A stretch of 64,000 nucleotides of DNA from Streptomyces inhibens (GCF_003389455.1 NZ_QUAC01000014.1:1-64000), one strand, 5' to 3'; shown: positions 17,077 through 26,699, counted from the first letter of the stretch. The notes: a model not told the origin generated them from the sequence alone. Numbers and translations are program-made.

Positions 17077-17481
17077 ATGGAGGAGACCATGCACCCCTTC
17101 CGTCGGGCCGTGGAGGCCAACGACCACGACGCGATCGAGGCGCTGCTCGCCGACGACGTCGTTTTCACCAGCCCGGTGGCGTTCAAGCCGTACCCGGGCA
17201 AGGCGATCACCGCCGCGATCCTGCGCGGTGTCACGCGAGTGTTCACCGACTTCCACTACGTCCGGGAGATCGCCGGCGCGGACGGCCGCGACCACGCGTT
17301 CGTCTTCAAGGCGAAGGTCGGCGACAAGGAGGTCAACGGCTGCGACTTCCTGCACTTCGACGAGGACGGCCGGATCGACGACTTCACGGTGATGGTCCGG
17401 CCGCTGTCGGGCGCGAAGGCGCTTGCCGAGGCCATGGGCGCGCAGTTCGACCGGATCACTCGCGAGGCAACCCAAGGATGA
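17077..17481 (+). CDS. SnoaL-like/NTF2-fold protein
   Basis: A 134-residue protein with the SnoaL/NTF2-like pattern: an N-terminal helix pair (HPFRRAVEANDHDAIEALLA), DDVVFTSPV, and a C-terminal sheet with HFDEDGRIDDFTVMVRP. The fold hosts isomerases, cyclases, hydratases and non-enzymatic binding proteins. The stop overlaps the next ATG by four bases (ATGA), so it is probably made together with the FAD enzyme. It may bind or isomerise the same hydrophobic substrate; the catalytic role is not predictable. The start follows directly on a TTGAGTAG half-site. Confidence 0.82.
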   Translation: MEETMHPFRRAVEANDHDAIEALLADDVVFTSPVAFKPYPGKAITAAILRGVTRVFTDFHYVREIAGADGRDHAFVFKAKVGDKEVNGCDFLHFDEDGRIDDFTVMVRPLSGAKALAEAMGAQFDRITREATQG

Positions 17482-18962
17482 ACGACTACGACGCGGTCGT
17501 CATCGGCGCGGGCAACGCCGGGCTGACCGCCGCGGCCACCCTGCAGCGGGCGGGCATTCGGACGCTGCTGGTGGAGCGGCACAACGTGCCGGGCGGTTGC
17601 GCGACCTCCTTCCGGCGCGGTCGGTTCGAGTTCGAGGTGGCCCTGCATCAGCTGTCCGGGCTCGGTGTGGAGGGCCAGGCGTTCTCGCTGCGCGCCCTGT
17701 TCGAGGGTCTGGGTGTCGCCGACGAGCTGGAGTTCGTCCAGGAGCATGACCTGTACCGGGCCGTGGTGCCCGGCGTCGTGGACGTCACGCTGCCCGCGGA
17801 CTGGTCGGGCGCGGCCGATGCCCTGGAGGCGGCCTTTCCCGGCAACCGGTCCAGGGTCGAGAGGTTCTTCCAGCTGATCCGGGATGTCACCTTCTGGCAG
17901 ATCGCCGCGATGCGCGGCCTGCCTGCGGAGCAGATCGACCCGGTGCTGTTCCAGCAGGGGCTGCGCTCGCTCAAGGACGTGCTGGATGACCACTTCGACG
18001 ACGAGGGCCTCAAGTGCGCGCTCGGCACCTACTGGTGCTACGTCGGCCAGCCGCCGTCCCGCCTCCGGTTCCAGGATCTCGCGCTTACGCTGTTCGCCTA
18101 CTTGGAGTTCAAGCCCTGGCACGTCCGCGGCGGTTCCCAGGCCATGTCCACCGCCATCCTCGGTTCCTTCTTGAAGGCCGGCGGTGAGGCCCGGTTCAAC
18201 ACTGCGGTGGAGCGGATCCTCACCCGCCGGGGGAAGGTGGTCGGCGTCCGGCTGGACGACGGCCAGGAGGTCAGCGCCGGCGACGTCGTCTCCAACGCCT
18301 CGTTGCCGCTCACGTACGGGATGCTCGACGCCGGCACCGTCCCGGCAGCCGTCCGTGACGACTTGGCGACCCGCCGGATCGGCGTGTCGGGGTTCGTCTT
18401 GCACATGGGGCTGGACGCCACGCCCGCCGAGCTCGGGTTCACCACCAGTACGACCTTCGTCAACGTCGACACCGACGACGACCGCACCTTCGCCTCGATG
18501 CGCTCCCTGGAGCCGGCCCGCGGAATCTGCGTGTCCTCCTACGACATCGCTCCGATCGGTTTCGCGCCCACCGGAGCCACGCACGTCAGCCTGATGACCC
18601 TTCAGTACGCCGACGCGTGGGACAAGGTCGCTCCGGCCGACTACGCGCGAACGAAGTTCGCCTACGCCGAGACCCTGCTCGATCTGGTCGAGCACATTGC
18701 CCCGGGCATCCGCGACGCGATCGAGGAAGTCGACGTCGCCACGCCGCTCACCATGGCCCGCTACCTCGGCCACCCCGGCGGCGCCATCTACGGCTATGAC
18801 CAAGACGCCACCGAGAGCTGGCTGTTCCGCAACAGCGAGCGGCAGACCCACGTACCCGGCCTGCACCTGGCCGGCTCCTGGGCGGGCATCGGCGGCTTCC
18901 AGCCCACCCTGGAGGCCGGCACCCGCGTCGCCCGCCGTCTGCTGCGGTCCAAGGCCGCCTGA
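17478..18962 (+). CDS. CrtI/CrtISO/RetSat-like FAD-dependent oxidoreductase
   Basis: The 494-residue flavoprotein has the N-terminal dinucleotide motif VIGAGNAGLTAA, the second acidic strand VERHNVPGGCATSF, and a C-terminal FAD motif (GLHLAGSWAGIGGFQPTLEAG). This architecture belongs to phytoene desaturases, carotenoid isomerases and retinol saturases, which desaturate, isomerise or saturate conjugated polyenes. With a carotenoid oxygenase in the same locus, a polyene substrate is plausible. It is joined to the SnoaL-like gene by a 4-base overlap and followed 17 bases later by a flavin/2Fe-2S reductase that could feed it or an unseen oxygenase with electrons. Confidence 0.88.
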   Translation: MNDYDAVVIGAGNAGLTAAATLQRAGIRTLLVERHNVPGGCATSFRRGRFEFEVALHQLSGLGVEGQAFSLRALFEGLGVADELEFVQEHDLYRAVVPGVVDVTLPADWSGAADALEAAFPGNRSRVERFFQLIRDVTFWQIAAMRGLPAEQIDPVLFQQGLRSLKDVLDDHFDDEGLKCALGTYWCYVGQPPSRLRFQDLALTLFAYLEFKPWHVRGGSQAMSTAILGSFLKAGGEARFNTAVERILTRRGKVVGVRLDDGQEVSAGDVVSNASLPLTYGMLDAGTVPAAVRDDLATRRIGVSGFVLHMGLDATPAELGFTTSTTFVNVDTDDDRTFASMRSLEPARGICVSSYDIAPIGFAPTGATHVSLMTLQYADAWDKVAPADYARTKFAYAETLLDLVEHIAPGIRDAIEEVDVATPLTMARYLGHPGGAIYGYDQDATESWLFRNSERQTHVPGLHLAGSWAGIGGFQPTLEAGTRVARRLLRSKAA

Positions 18963-18979
18963 ACTCCGAGGGAGAGCCC

Positions 18980-20116
18980 GTGAAACACCCCATCGCCGAC
19001 CTGTTCGCCGGTGCCGAGCAGATTCAGGCCGAGATCGCCGCCCGCCCCGCCGACACCACCGACCACACCGCCTGGACCCGCCGCACCATCGACGCCCACC
19101 ACCCCAGGCGCCTTACCCTGACGGTTTCCCAGATGATCGCGGAGACCTCAACCACCCGCACCCTGCGGCTGCGCCGACCGGACGGCGGCGACCTGCCACC
19201 GTTCCTGGCCGGCCAGTACGTGACCGTCTTCACCGATGGCACCAGCCGCCCGTACGCGATCTCCTCCGGCCCCGCCCGCCTCGACCACTACGACCTGACG
19301 GTGCGCCGGGTACCGGGCGGCCGGGTCAGCAACCACCTGATCGACGCCCTCGCCGCCGGTGACACCCTGACCACCACCGGACCGATGGGCACGTTCCACC
19401 ACAACCCGCTGTTCCACGGCGAGGACGTGGTGTTCCTGGCAGGCGGCTCCGGCGTCGCCCCGGCGATGAGCATGATCCGCGACATCCTCGCCCGCAGCCT
19501 CGAACGCCGCTTCCACCTGATCTACGGATCGCGCACTGCCAAAGACGTCATCTTCCGCGACGAACTCAACGACATCGCAATCGCTCACGCGCAGGTCCGG
19601 GTCGACCACGTCATTCTCGATCCCGACCCCAGCTGGAGCGGCCCCACCGGACTGCTCACCGCCGAACTCATCGACACCCTCGCCGGCCCACTCGACAACC
19701 GGATGGTCTACGTCTGCGGCCCGCAGGCCCTCTACCCGTACGCCCTCGACCAGCTCACCCGACTCCGGCACCCCGGACGACGGATCCGCTTCGAGGCCAA
19801 CGGCGCCCCCGCCGACCCCACCACCCAATCGCACTGGCCCACGGACAAGGCCCCGGACGAGGAGGTCACCGTCACCGTACGGGGCACCAGCTTCCGCACG
19901 CCCCGCAACCGGCCGCTGCTGGATGCCCTGGAGGACCAGGGCATCCGCCCCGAGGTCGCCTGCCGCTCCGGCGAGTGCAGCCTGTGCCGCGTCCGCGTAC
20001 TCACGGGCGAGGTGCACAACGCCGAGGAGGCCAGGCTCCGCCTGTCCGACCCGGGCGCCGGCTACACCCACTCCTGCGTCGCCTATCCGCTCACCGATCT
20101 CGAACTCGACCTGTGA
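18980..20116 (+). CDS. flavodoxin/ferredoxin reductase with C-terminal 2Fe-2S domain
   Basis: A 378-residue electron-transfer protein. After about 40 extra N-terminal residues comes the FAD domain with SRPYAISSGP, then the NAD(P) domain with LAGGSGVAPAMSM and VYVCGPQALY. A plant-type 2Fe-2S ferredoxin domain follows with CRSGECSLCRVRV and a fourth Cys in YTHSCVAYP. This order matches reductase components of ring-hydroxylating and other oxygenases and HCP-type reductases. No terminal oxygenase other than the carotenoid oxygenase is present, so its partner is unclear; the neighbouring FAD enzyme is the likeliest. GTG start with the good ribosome site GAGGGAGAG. Confidence 0.9.
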   Translation: MKHPIADLFAGAEQIQAEIAARPADTTDHTAWTRRTIDAHHPRRLTLTVSQMIAETSTTRTLRLRRPDGGDLPPFLAGQYVTVFTDGTSRPYAISSGPARLDHYDLTVRRVPGGRVSNHLIDALAAGDTLTTTGPMGTFHHNPLFHGEDVVFLAGGSGVAPAMSMIRDILARSLERRFHLIYGSRTAKDVIFRDELNDIAIAHAQVRVDHVILDPDPSWSGPTGLLTAELIDTLAGPLDNRMVYVCGPQALYPYALDQLTRLRHPGRRIRFEANGAPADPTTQSHWPTDKAPDEEVTVTVRGTSFRTPRNRPLLDALEDQGIRPEVACRSGECSLCRVRVLTGEVHNAEEARLRLSDPGAGYTHSCVAYPLTDLELDL

Positions 20117-20221
20117 CCGGCTGATCGATCTCTGACCAAGGTGAGGGCCGCCGGTCCGGTCGAGGAGCGGCGGGCCTGGCCATGTCCCACCACCTCGGAC
20201 ATTCCAAGGAGAGCCCCCACC

Positions 20222-21847
20222 ATGACCTCGCTCAACTCTCCGACCGTCGCCCAGCTCCCCGTCCTGGCCGCGCAGGCGTACGGCGACCGCCGCGCGCTGC
20301 GCTTCAAGCGCGACGGGGCCTGGCACACCCTCAGCTACCGCCAACTCGGTGCCGCTGTCGAGCAGATCGCGGCCGGCCTGCACCGGATCGGCGTCCGACC
20401 TGGCGACCGGGTCGGCCTGCTCTCGGAGACCCGCCACGAGTGGACGCTGTGCGACCTGGCGATTGCCCGCACCGGCGCGGTCTGCGTCCCCGTCTACCCG
20501 ACGAGTTCACCGGAGGAGTGCGCCTGGGTACTCGGCCACAGCGGCGCGAGGACCGTCATCGCGGAGAACGCTGCCAAGGCCGCCGTCGCCGCCGCACTGC
20601 CCGGTGTGGAGGCCGTCGTCGTGATCGAGGCCGCCGAACCGTACCTGGCGCTGGAGGAGCTGCGGCGCGGGTCCACGCCGCAGGAGCTGGCGGCCGTCGA
20701 GGCGGCCACCGCCGCAGTCGAGCCCGACTCGCTCGCGACAGTCGTATATACCTCGGGGACGACTGGGCAGCCCAAGGGCTGCATGATCACCCACGGCAAC
20801 TGGCGGGCCGCTTTCACCGCCATCGGGGCCCTGCTGAAGGGGCTGGACGCCGACGAGGAGGTGTTCGTGCACCTGCCGCTCGCCCACGTCATGTCGCGCT
20901 CAGTACAGCTGGTCGCGCTGGAGCACGGCGCCGGCCTCGCCTACTTCGGCGGCGACATGCGCAATGTCGTCGCCGAACTCTCCGAGGTCCGCCCCACCAT
21001 CCTGCCGTCCGTCCCCCGGCTGTTCGAGAAGGCGTACGCGGTCGCCCGCGACCTGCCGCCCGAGACCGTGGCGCAGGCCTTCGGCGGACGGCTGCGCCTC
21101 GCGGTCACCGGAGCCGCCCCGATCGCCCCCGAGATCCAGGAGTTCTTCGCCTCCTGCGGCATCCCGATCCACGACACCTACGGCATGACCGAGTCCACCG
21201 CCCTGGTGGCCGCCAACCTCCCCGGCGCTGTCCGACCCGGCACCGTCGGCAGGCCCCTGCCCGGCGCGCAGATCCGCATTGCACCGGACGGCGAAATCCT
21301 CGCCCGCGGCGCGGGCATCTTCGCCGGCTACCTCGACAACCCAAAGGCCACCGCGCAGACGGTCGTCGACGGCTGGCTGCACACCGGCGACCTCGGCCGC
21401 CTCGACGCCGACGGCTACCTCACTGTCACCGGCCGCAAGAAGGACATCATCATTACCGCGACCGGCAAGAACGTCACCCCCGCGCACCTGGAGAACAACC
21501 TGCGCCGCCTCCCCTGGATTTCCCAGGCCGTCCTGCTCGGCGACCGACGCCCCTACCCGGTCCTTCTGCTCACCTTCGACGCCGAGGCGGTCCTGTCCTG
21601 GGCCGCCCAGCGGGGCCTGCCCCCCGACCTCACCGAACTGGCCCGCCACCGCGAGGTGCGGGCCGCCGTCCAACGCGAACTGGACGCCGCCAACGAGCGA
21701 TATGCACCACCCGCCCGCGCCCGCCGGTTCGCGATCCTCGACCACGAGTTCACCGTGGATGCCGGAACACTCACCCCCACGCTCAAGATCAGGCGGCAGG
21801 CCGTCATCGACCGCTACGCCGGCGTGATCGACGAGCTCTACGCGTAG
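20222..21847 (+). CDS. AMP-dependent (long-chain) acyl-CoA ligase
   Basis: The 541-residue ANL enzyme resembles FadD15-type long-chain acyl-CoA synthetases: VYTSGTTGQPKG, YGMTEST, HTGDLGRLDADGYLTVTGR and the late Lys region GRKKDIIITATGKNVTP. The ATG at 20222 follows AAGGAGAG; in-frame codons upstream lack this. As last gene of the second PadR-flanked block it could activate the acid made by the aldehyde dehydrogenase for beta-oxidation or further transfer. Transposase remnants begin just after its stop. Confidence 0.9.
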   Translation: MTSLNSPTVAQLPVLAAQAYGDRRALRFKRDGAWHTLSYRQLGAAVEQIAAGLHRIGVRPGDRVGLLSETRHEWTLCDLAIARTGAVCVPVYPTSSPEECAWVLGHSGARTVIAENAAKAAVAAALPGVEAVVVIEAAEPYLALEELRRGSTPQELAAVEAATAAVEPDSLATVVYTSGTTGQPKGCMITHGNWRAAFTAIGALLKGLDADEEVFVHLPLAHVMSRSVQLVALEHGAGLAYFGGDMRNVVAELSEVRPTILPSVPRLFEKAYAVARDLPPETVAQAFGGRLRLAVTGAAPIAPEIQEFFASCGIPIHDTYGMTESTALVAANLPGAVRPGTVGRPLPGAQIRIAPDGEILARGAGIFAGYLDNPKATAQTVVDGWLHTGDLGRLDADGYLTVTGRKKDIIITATGKNVTPAHLENNLRRLPWISQAVLLGDRRPYPVLLLTFDAEAVLSWAAQRGLPPDLTELARHREVRAAVQRELDAANERYAPPARARRFAILDHEFTVDAGTLTPTLKIRRQAVIDRYAGVIDELYA

Positions 21848-21879
21848 GGCAGAGGGTGGCCGGGCAGGCGGCATGGACC

Positions 21880-22620
21880 GGCAGCAGCTGTGGGCGCTCG
21901 GCCGTGCGGCCGTCGCCGGAGGAGCGGCCGCGTAGGGGCCTGCCGATCCATGGGCCGAGGAAGGCGGCGGCCCGGCGCAGTTCGGCGGGCGCCGAGCACC
22001 AGTCGGTTGGCGGGGTGACCGGCTGCGCCGGGAGGGCGTGGGGGCGCGGATGCCCGCCACTCGGACGCGGGACACGGATACGGTCGAGGACCGGGATCAA
22101 TTGCAGGGCATCACCCCGCTGACCTGGGGTGATAACGAAGGCGAGTGGATGTCGGCCGCCCTCGCCGGCCAAATAAATCTTGCAGCTGAGTCCGCCCCGG
22201 GAACGACCCAGGGCCTCGTCGGGACGGTGATGAACAGGCCGACCGCGTCTGCGAGGGATGCGGGGCGCGCAGTGCGGGCGCCTGCGGAGTGCTGATGGGC
22301 CGGGCAGGAACTCGAATCCACGCTGACCATGCTCCGGTAAATCCGGCCTTCCGTATCCGCGTCGCCCAAGACTGCCCGCAGAACCTTCTCCCACGTGCCA
22401 TCCGTCGACCACCGGCGATGGCGGTCGTAAAACCGTCTTCCGCTTCCCGAACCGTGCCGGAAGATCCCGCCATGGGGTACCGGTCCTCAACCGGAAGGGA
22501 ATGCCGTTGATCACCCTGCGATGGCTCTTCCAGCGCCCGCCCCGCCCCACCTGCTTCGGCAGATACGGCCCCGGTCGAGCCCACTCTTGATCGACAGATC
22601 ACCCCGCCGCACACCGGCAG
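21880..22620 (-). pseudogene. decayed IS5-family transposase
   Basis: Recognisable pieces lie in different minus-strand frames: GDLSIKSGL near 22600, then HRRVINGIPFRLRTGTPWRDL, WSTDGTWEKVL-like text, and GLSCKIYLAGEGGRHPLAFV. These are the successive blocks of an IS5/IS1182-like transposase, broken by several frameshifts. A possible terminal repeat, GGCCTGTCCGGTGG read from the minus strand, lies at 22781-22794 and abuts the stop codon of the MFS gene. The opposite end is not recognisable. The remnant is of a different type from the elements at 816 and 43823. Confidence 0.65.
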
Positions 22621-22794
22621 GAACGATGTGAACGCCGGCCGGGTCACACGACCCATCGGACAGTGCCCAGCCCTGGTGGGCTGGGGACCCCCACCTTCCC
22701 GAAACTGGGGCTGCACTCCAGACCCCGTGGGCCAAGGGCGGAGCCCCTGGTCACGGGAAGGGGCGGGACAGGGCAACGATCCACCGGACAGGCC

Positions 22795-24270
22795 TTAGTC
22801 GACGAGGGCGAGCTCCGGCTCGTCCGATGACTTCTGCGCCGACTCGTCCGCCGGCTTGTCGATCTTGCGCCGTCCGAGCACTCCTGACAGTCCGATGAGC
22901 AGGCCGATGGCCGAGAGGACAGTGACCGTGAGCAGCGCCGGGGTGAAGCCGGCGAGCAGGGCGTCGGGGCCGGTCTTGCCTTCGCCGCCGGCGGTGAGGA
23001 CCGCGGTGACGATGGCGAGTCCGATCGCGCCGCCGACCTGCGTCGAGGTGTTCAGCAGGCCGCCGGCCAGGCCCTGCTCATGGTCCGGGATGCCGGCGGT
23101 GGCCTGGATGTTGAAGGACGCGAAGGCCAGGGTGAACCCGATACCGAGCAGGATCATGCTGGGCAGCACACCGACGACGTACGGGGCGTCCCGGTCGATG
23201 ACGAGGAAGAGCACGTACCCGATGAGGTGAGCGAGGACACCGCCCGCGATGGTGCGCGAGGTGCCAAGCCGTGCGATCAGGGGCTCCATCTGCGGCGAGC
23301 CGAAGGCGACGATCAGTGCGGCCGGAAGGAACCCGAACGCGGTCTGGATCGCCGACCACTGCAGCACCGACTGGAAGTAGAGCATGACCACGAACTGGAA
23401 GCCGATGTAGCCGCCGAAGAACACCGATATGCCCAGGTTGGCCCGTGCCAACGAGCCCGAGCGGAGGATGCCGAGACGGACCAGCGGATGCGCACTGCGG
23501 CGTTCGATGAGGATGAAGGCGAGCAGCAGCGCCGCGGCGACCGCGAACTGGATCAGTGTGTTCGGTGCGGCCCAGCCGGCCTCCGGCGCCTCCACGACGG
23601 TGTAGACGAGCAGCAGCATCGCACCGACCGAGGTGATCGCGCCGGGGATGTCGTAGCCGCCGGAGGAGCGGGGGCCGTCCTTGGGCAGCAGGCGGCTGGC
23701 CGCGATCCACGCGATCACCGCGACCGGCACCGGCAGGAAGAACGTCCACCGCCAGCCGACCTGGGTCAGCAGGCCGGAGAGCACCAAGCCGGCCGAGTAG
23801 CCACTGGCTCCGAAGACGGAGAAGACGCCCAGCGCCCTATTGCGCGCGGGCCCTTCGGCGAACGTGGTGGTGACGATGGACAGCGCGGCAGGCGCGGTGA
23901 ACGCCGCCGCCATGCCCTTGAGTATGCGGGTGGCGATCAGCAGGGTTCCGTCGTCGACCAGGCCGCCGAGCACGGAGGCGGCGGCGAACACGGCTACCGC
24001 GGTCAGGAACACCCGGCGGCGTCCGAGCAGGTCGGCGGCGCGTCCACCAAGCAGCAGCAGCCCGCCGTAGCTGAGGACATAGCCGCTGACGATCCACTGC
24101 AGCGCGCTGGTGGACAGGCCCAAGTCGGCCTGGATGGAGGGGAGTGCGACGCCCACCATCGAGACGTCGAGCGCGTCGAGGCCGATGACGAGGGAGACCG
24201 TGAGTAGAACTCCCCAGAGTTTTGCGTTCCACGTGGATGTGGTGGCGGACAGTGGTGCGGACGAAGTCAT
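22795..24270 (-). CDS. MFS drug:H+ antiporter, DHA2 (14-TM) type
   Basis: The 491-residue membrane protein has about 14 hydrophobic segments. Family signatures include LDALDVSMVGVALPSIQADL in the first segment (the D1 motif of DHA2 proteins), GRAADLLGRRRVF between segments 2 and 3 (motif A), and GYSAGLVLSG in segment 5 (motif C). Such pumps export antibiotics, dyes or disinfectants. The divergent MarR gene shares an 86-bp promoter region containing a perfect TTGATGCATCAA palindrome, implying MarR repression relieved by a ligand. A transposase remnant abuts its 3' end but does not truncate it. Confidence 0.92.
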   Translation of the reverse strand: MTSSAPLSATTSTWNAKLWGVLLTVSLVIGLDALDVSMVGVALPSIQADLGLSTSALQWIVSGYVLSYGGLLLLGGRAADLLGRRRVFLTAVAVFAAASVLGGLVDDGTLLIATRILKGMAAAFTAPAALSIVTTTFAEGPARNRALGVFSVFGASGYSAGLVLSGLLTQVGWRWTFFLPVPVAVIAWIAASRLLPKDGPRSSGGYDIPGAITSVGAMLLLVYTVVEAPEAGWAAPNTLIQFAVAAALLLAFILIERRSAHPLVRLGILRSGSLARANLGISVFFGGYIGFQFVVMLYFQSVLQWSAIQTAFGFLPAALIVAFGSPQMEPLIARLGTSRTIAGGVLAHLIGYVLFLVIDRDAPYVVGVLPSMILLGIGFTLAFASFNIQATAGIPDHEQGLAGGLLNTSTQVGGAIGLAIVTAVLTAGGEGKTGPDALLAGFTPALLTVTVLSAIGLLIGLSGVLGRRKIDKPADESAQKSSDEPELALVD

Positions 24271-24317
24271 GCCGCGACTCTCGCATGCACACGCATCGAA
24301 TGCAAGCGCATTTAATC

Positions 24318-24329
24318 TTGATGCATCAA
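24318..24329. promoter_or_regulatory. MarR operator, TTGATGCATCAA
   Basis: Perfect 12-bp palindrome in the 86-bp gap between divergent MFS (24270) and MarR (24357) starts. A related imperfect site, GCATCGAATGC, lies about 20 bp away on the MFS side. Paired palindromes of this form are typical of MarR autoregulation. Confidence 0.6.
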
Positions 24330-24356
24330 ATGCTGGCGCATGCTATCCTTGGCCCC

Positions 24357-24743
24357 ATGATCGGTGGCACGGAGCAGGAATTGGTCGAGGAGTGGCATGG
24401 GCTTCTCGCCCGTCATGCCGCTGTGCACAACGCTCTTGAGCACGATTTGCAGGCACAGCACGGCATCAGCGTCAGCGAGTTCGAGGCACTCGAACTCCTC
24501 GCTTCCTCCGACCACGGCAAGTGCCGGGGCCAGGACCTCACCAACGTGGTGCACCTGAGCCAGAGCGCCGCATCCCGGCTGGTCGCCAGGCTGGAACGAG
24601 GCGGCCTCGTCGAGCGCGTCATGTGTGATCTCGACCGCCGCGGCATCTTCGTCGTCCTCACCGACGAAGGCCACAAGCGTTACAGCGACGCGAAACCGAC
24701 CCACCGCTCCGCACTCGCACGGACACTCCGCGCAGACGACTGA
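24357..24743 (+). CDS. MarR-family transcriptional regulator
   Basis: The 128-residue winged-helix protein shows the MarR core: ISVSEFEALELLAS, the recognition helix LSQSAASRLVARLERGGLV, and the wing RVMCDLDRRGIFVVLTDEG. The C-terminal dimerisation helices look short for the family (usually about 140-150 residues in total), so the end may be trimmed. The ATG at 24357 fits the MarR domain start and leaves the operator outside the gene. Predicted to repress the divergent MFS exporter and itself. Confidence 0.88.
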   Translation: MIGGTEQELVEEWHGLLARHAAVHNALEHDLQAQHGISVSEFEALELLASSDHGKCRGQDLTNVVHLSQSAASRLVARLERGGLVERVMCDLDRRGIFVVLTDEGHKRYSDAKPTHRSALARTLRADD

Positions 24744-24960
24744 CCAGCCCCCCCCGCAGCAAGTCGATAACGGGTTAGAGGTACTGGAGTCTGCGCCGTA
24801 AGGCTGCTCCCTGGTGGCCCTGCTCCGGTGCTGCCGCGCCCGCGAAAGCAGCGCCTGGAGCCCGCCGAAGGCCAGCAGGTTGTCCGCCTCACGCCCCGTC
24901 AGCGCAGGTAGACGAGGCTGGCTGTGAGTGTCCCGTGCCCGCGGAGGCCAAGAGCGTGTC

Positions 24961-25095
24961 CTACATGGTGAGTTCGGTCAGTCGCATGTAGCAGGTGAGG
25001 GCTGCGGCGAGGCCGAGGAAGGCCAGGTAGTTGCGGGGATGGCGTTCGTAGCGTGGTGAGAGGCGGCGTATGCCCGTACCGTGCGCTCTCGTCGC
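24961..25095 (-). pseudogene. C-terminal fragment of an IS5-type transposase
   Basis: The minus strand encodes GIRRLSPRYERHPRNYLAFL followed by GLAAALTCYMRLTELTM and a TAG stop. This is the typical final helix of IS5-family transposases (RRYERHPRNYLAFL-type). Nothing upstream extends it into a full protein, so it is a short relic. It lies next to the hairpin at 25089-25115. Confidence 0.6.
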
Positions 25096-25115
25096 CCAGC
25101 GCCTCTGGGCGACGA
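25089..25115. terminator. strong hairpin, candidate terminator
   Basis: Perfect 11-bp arms (TCGTCGCCCAG and CTGGGCGACGA) around a 5-base loop. It is beyond the 3' end of the DUF5722 pseudogene on the minus strand and could terminate it. The two minus-strand units may also simply have been brought together by transposition. Confidence 0.5.
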
Positions 25116-25158
25116 TCAGTCCCGTGTCATGGGAGCCCTCACGATGACTGTCTGTCTG

Positions 25159-26688
25159 TCAGGGCCGGTCCCAGCCAGGTTCGGGAGGTGTTACGCGAAC
25201 GCGTAGCCGAGCACGGACTCCCTGGTGTGGCCCTCGCATGACCGTGCCGGGCGCCTGGTGACGCAGCAGCTTCCAGCTCTGCTCGCCGGTGAATCCGGGC
25301 GGAAGCAGCCGGGAGGAGGCGACGTGTCCCCGGTCGGGACCGTAGCCGCGGCCAAGGAGCGTGTAAGGCAGGTGCCCGAAGCCGCAGGAGAGCTGGGGCG
25401 AGGGCAGGTCGTTGCGGTTGGCCGGCGCCCAAGTGGACCACGCGGGCTTGGCCGAGCCGTCCTGCCTCCGGAGGCCGAGCTTGAGGCCGCCCTCGGCGGG
25501 GTGGTCCTGCATCCGGTGGCAGCTGTAGCTCTCGATGCCCGGCGTGCCGAGCACATTGCGGAAGGAGTCGCACACGGCTGCGGCCTGTTGTGACTCGCTG
25601 GGCTGGTCTCCGGAGTTGATGCCGCTCTCGGTGAGCTGGATCGTGCAGGCGGAGGGGGTGCGGGAACTGCTGGCGCAGCCGGCCCACCACTACGCCGATG
25701 TTGCCGTAGGTGCCCTTGGGGAAGTCGTCGGCAGAGAAGGCAGATGTGAACAGGTCCGGGGCGCAGGGGTGGTAGGCGACGCGCCATTGGCGCGATCCCG
25801 TCCGGGCGGCCAGGCCCTTGAGCACGGTCATGCCGGACAGCGTCGCGTCGTGGTCGGAGGGGCGGTCGTATGCCGTACCGAAGTGGTGGTCCAGTGAGGT
25901 CAGTACCTTGGCGGTGGGCTGTTGGGCTGTTGGGCTGCTGGGCGGTGACGCGGTCGTAGGCGGCGTTGCAGTTTGCCGCGATCTGATCGAGCCATCGCGC
26001 GGTGTCAGGGCTTGCCCCGGCCGCAGCCGATGTTGAACCACGTGGTGGTGTTGACCTCGTTGTTGATCACGAAGTCGGCGATCCGGCCGTTCCCGTGGGG
26101 GCCGTCGTGACGCCGGGCCAGCATTCCGGCGAATCGTCCGAAGTCGGCAGGGTCGTTGGGTACGCAGAACCACTCGTAGCCGGGTGCGGGCTCGCAGGGT
26201 CGGCCCTGACGGGCCCAGCCGGGCGTGCCGTAGACGATGGCGGTGACCACCAGGCCGCGGTCGGTCCACTCCTTGATGGTCGAGTCCACCTCGGGCCGGA
26301 CGGTGAAGCAGCGGCCGTCGAACGCCTGCTCACCGGCAGCGCACGGGGCCGCCTCGGCGCTCCGTTCCCAGTCCGCCCGGACGAGGTTCATGGACACGCC
26401 GCCGGCGTTGTTGCCGGCGACCTCGTCCTTGCCGGACCAGAAGTCCGGCTGGATGCCCTTGATGCGGCAGTCGGTTCGCGTCGGGTACGGCGGCGGAGCC
26501 GTCTCAGCACCGGCAGTGAGCTGGAGAGCCTTAGGAAGGACGGGGGTGACTATGAGCAACACGAGGGCGGCGAGATACCGAGCCGCCTGGCCATGAATCT
26601 CCTCATACCCGCCTGGCGACCGTCCGCGTTCCGGGCCCGCATCTGCACTCGCAGTCTTACGGCTTGGCCGGACCTGCCGCAACGGCAT
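25159..26688 (-). pseudogene. frameshifted secreted glycosidase-like gene (DUF5722)
   Basis: Three minus-strand frames must be joined to read one protein. The first (26688-26005) holds an N-terminal hydrophobic segment ([17 protein letters not shown]) and [20 protein letters not shown]. The second has [17 protein letters not shown] and [13 protein letters not shown]. The third (from 25575) has [18 protein letters not shown] and ends PGWDRP. These blocks follow the order of DUF5722 proteins, a TIM-barrel, glycoside-hydrolase-like family. At least two frameshifts separate them, so either the gene is dead or the assembly has small indels. It lies 11 bases beyond the stop of the esterase gene at 26700. 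Confidence 0.65.
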
Positions 26689-26699
26689 CGGAACGGCGT

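Noticed and set aside
17256-18866. A 536-codon minus-strand frame opposite the FAD enzyme
   Set aside because: Antisense shadow with Gly/Val/Arg-rich composition and no motif.
20222-21847. Acyl-CoA ligase as a second OleC of the beta-lactone pathway
   Set aside because: It resembles FadD15-type ligases, lacks the OleC DPGMG region and lies in the PadR-controlled locus more than 9 kb away.
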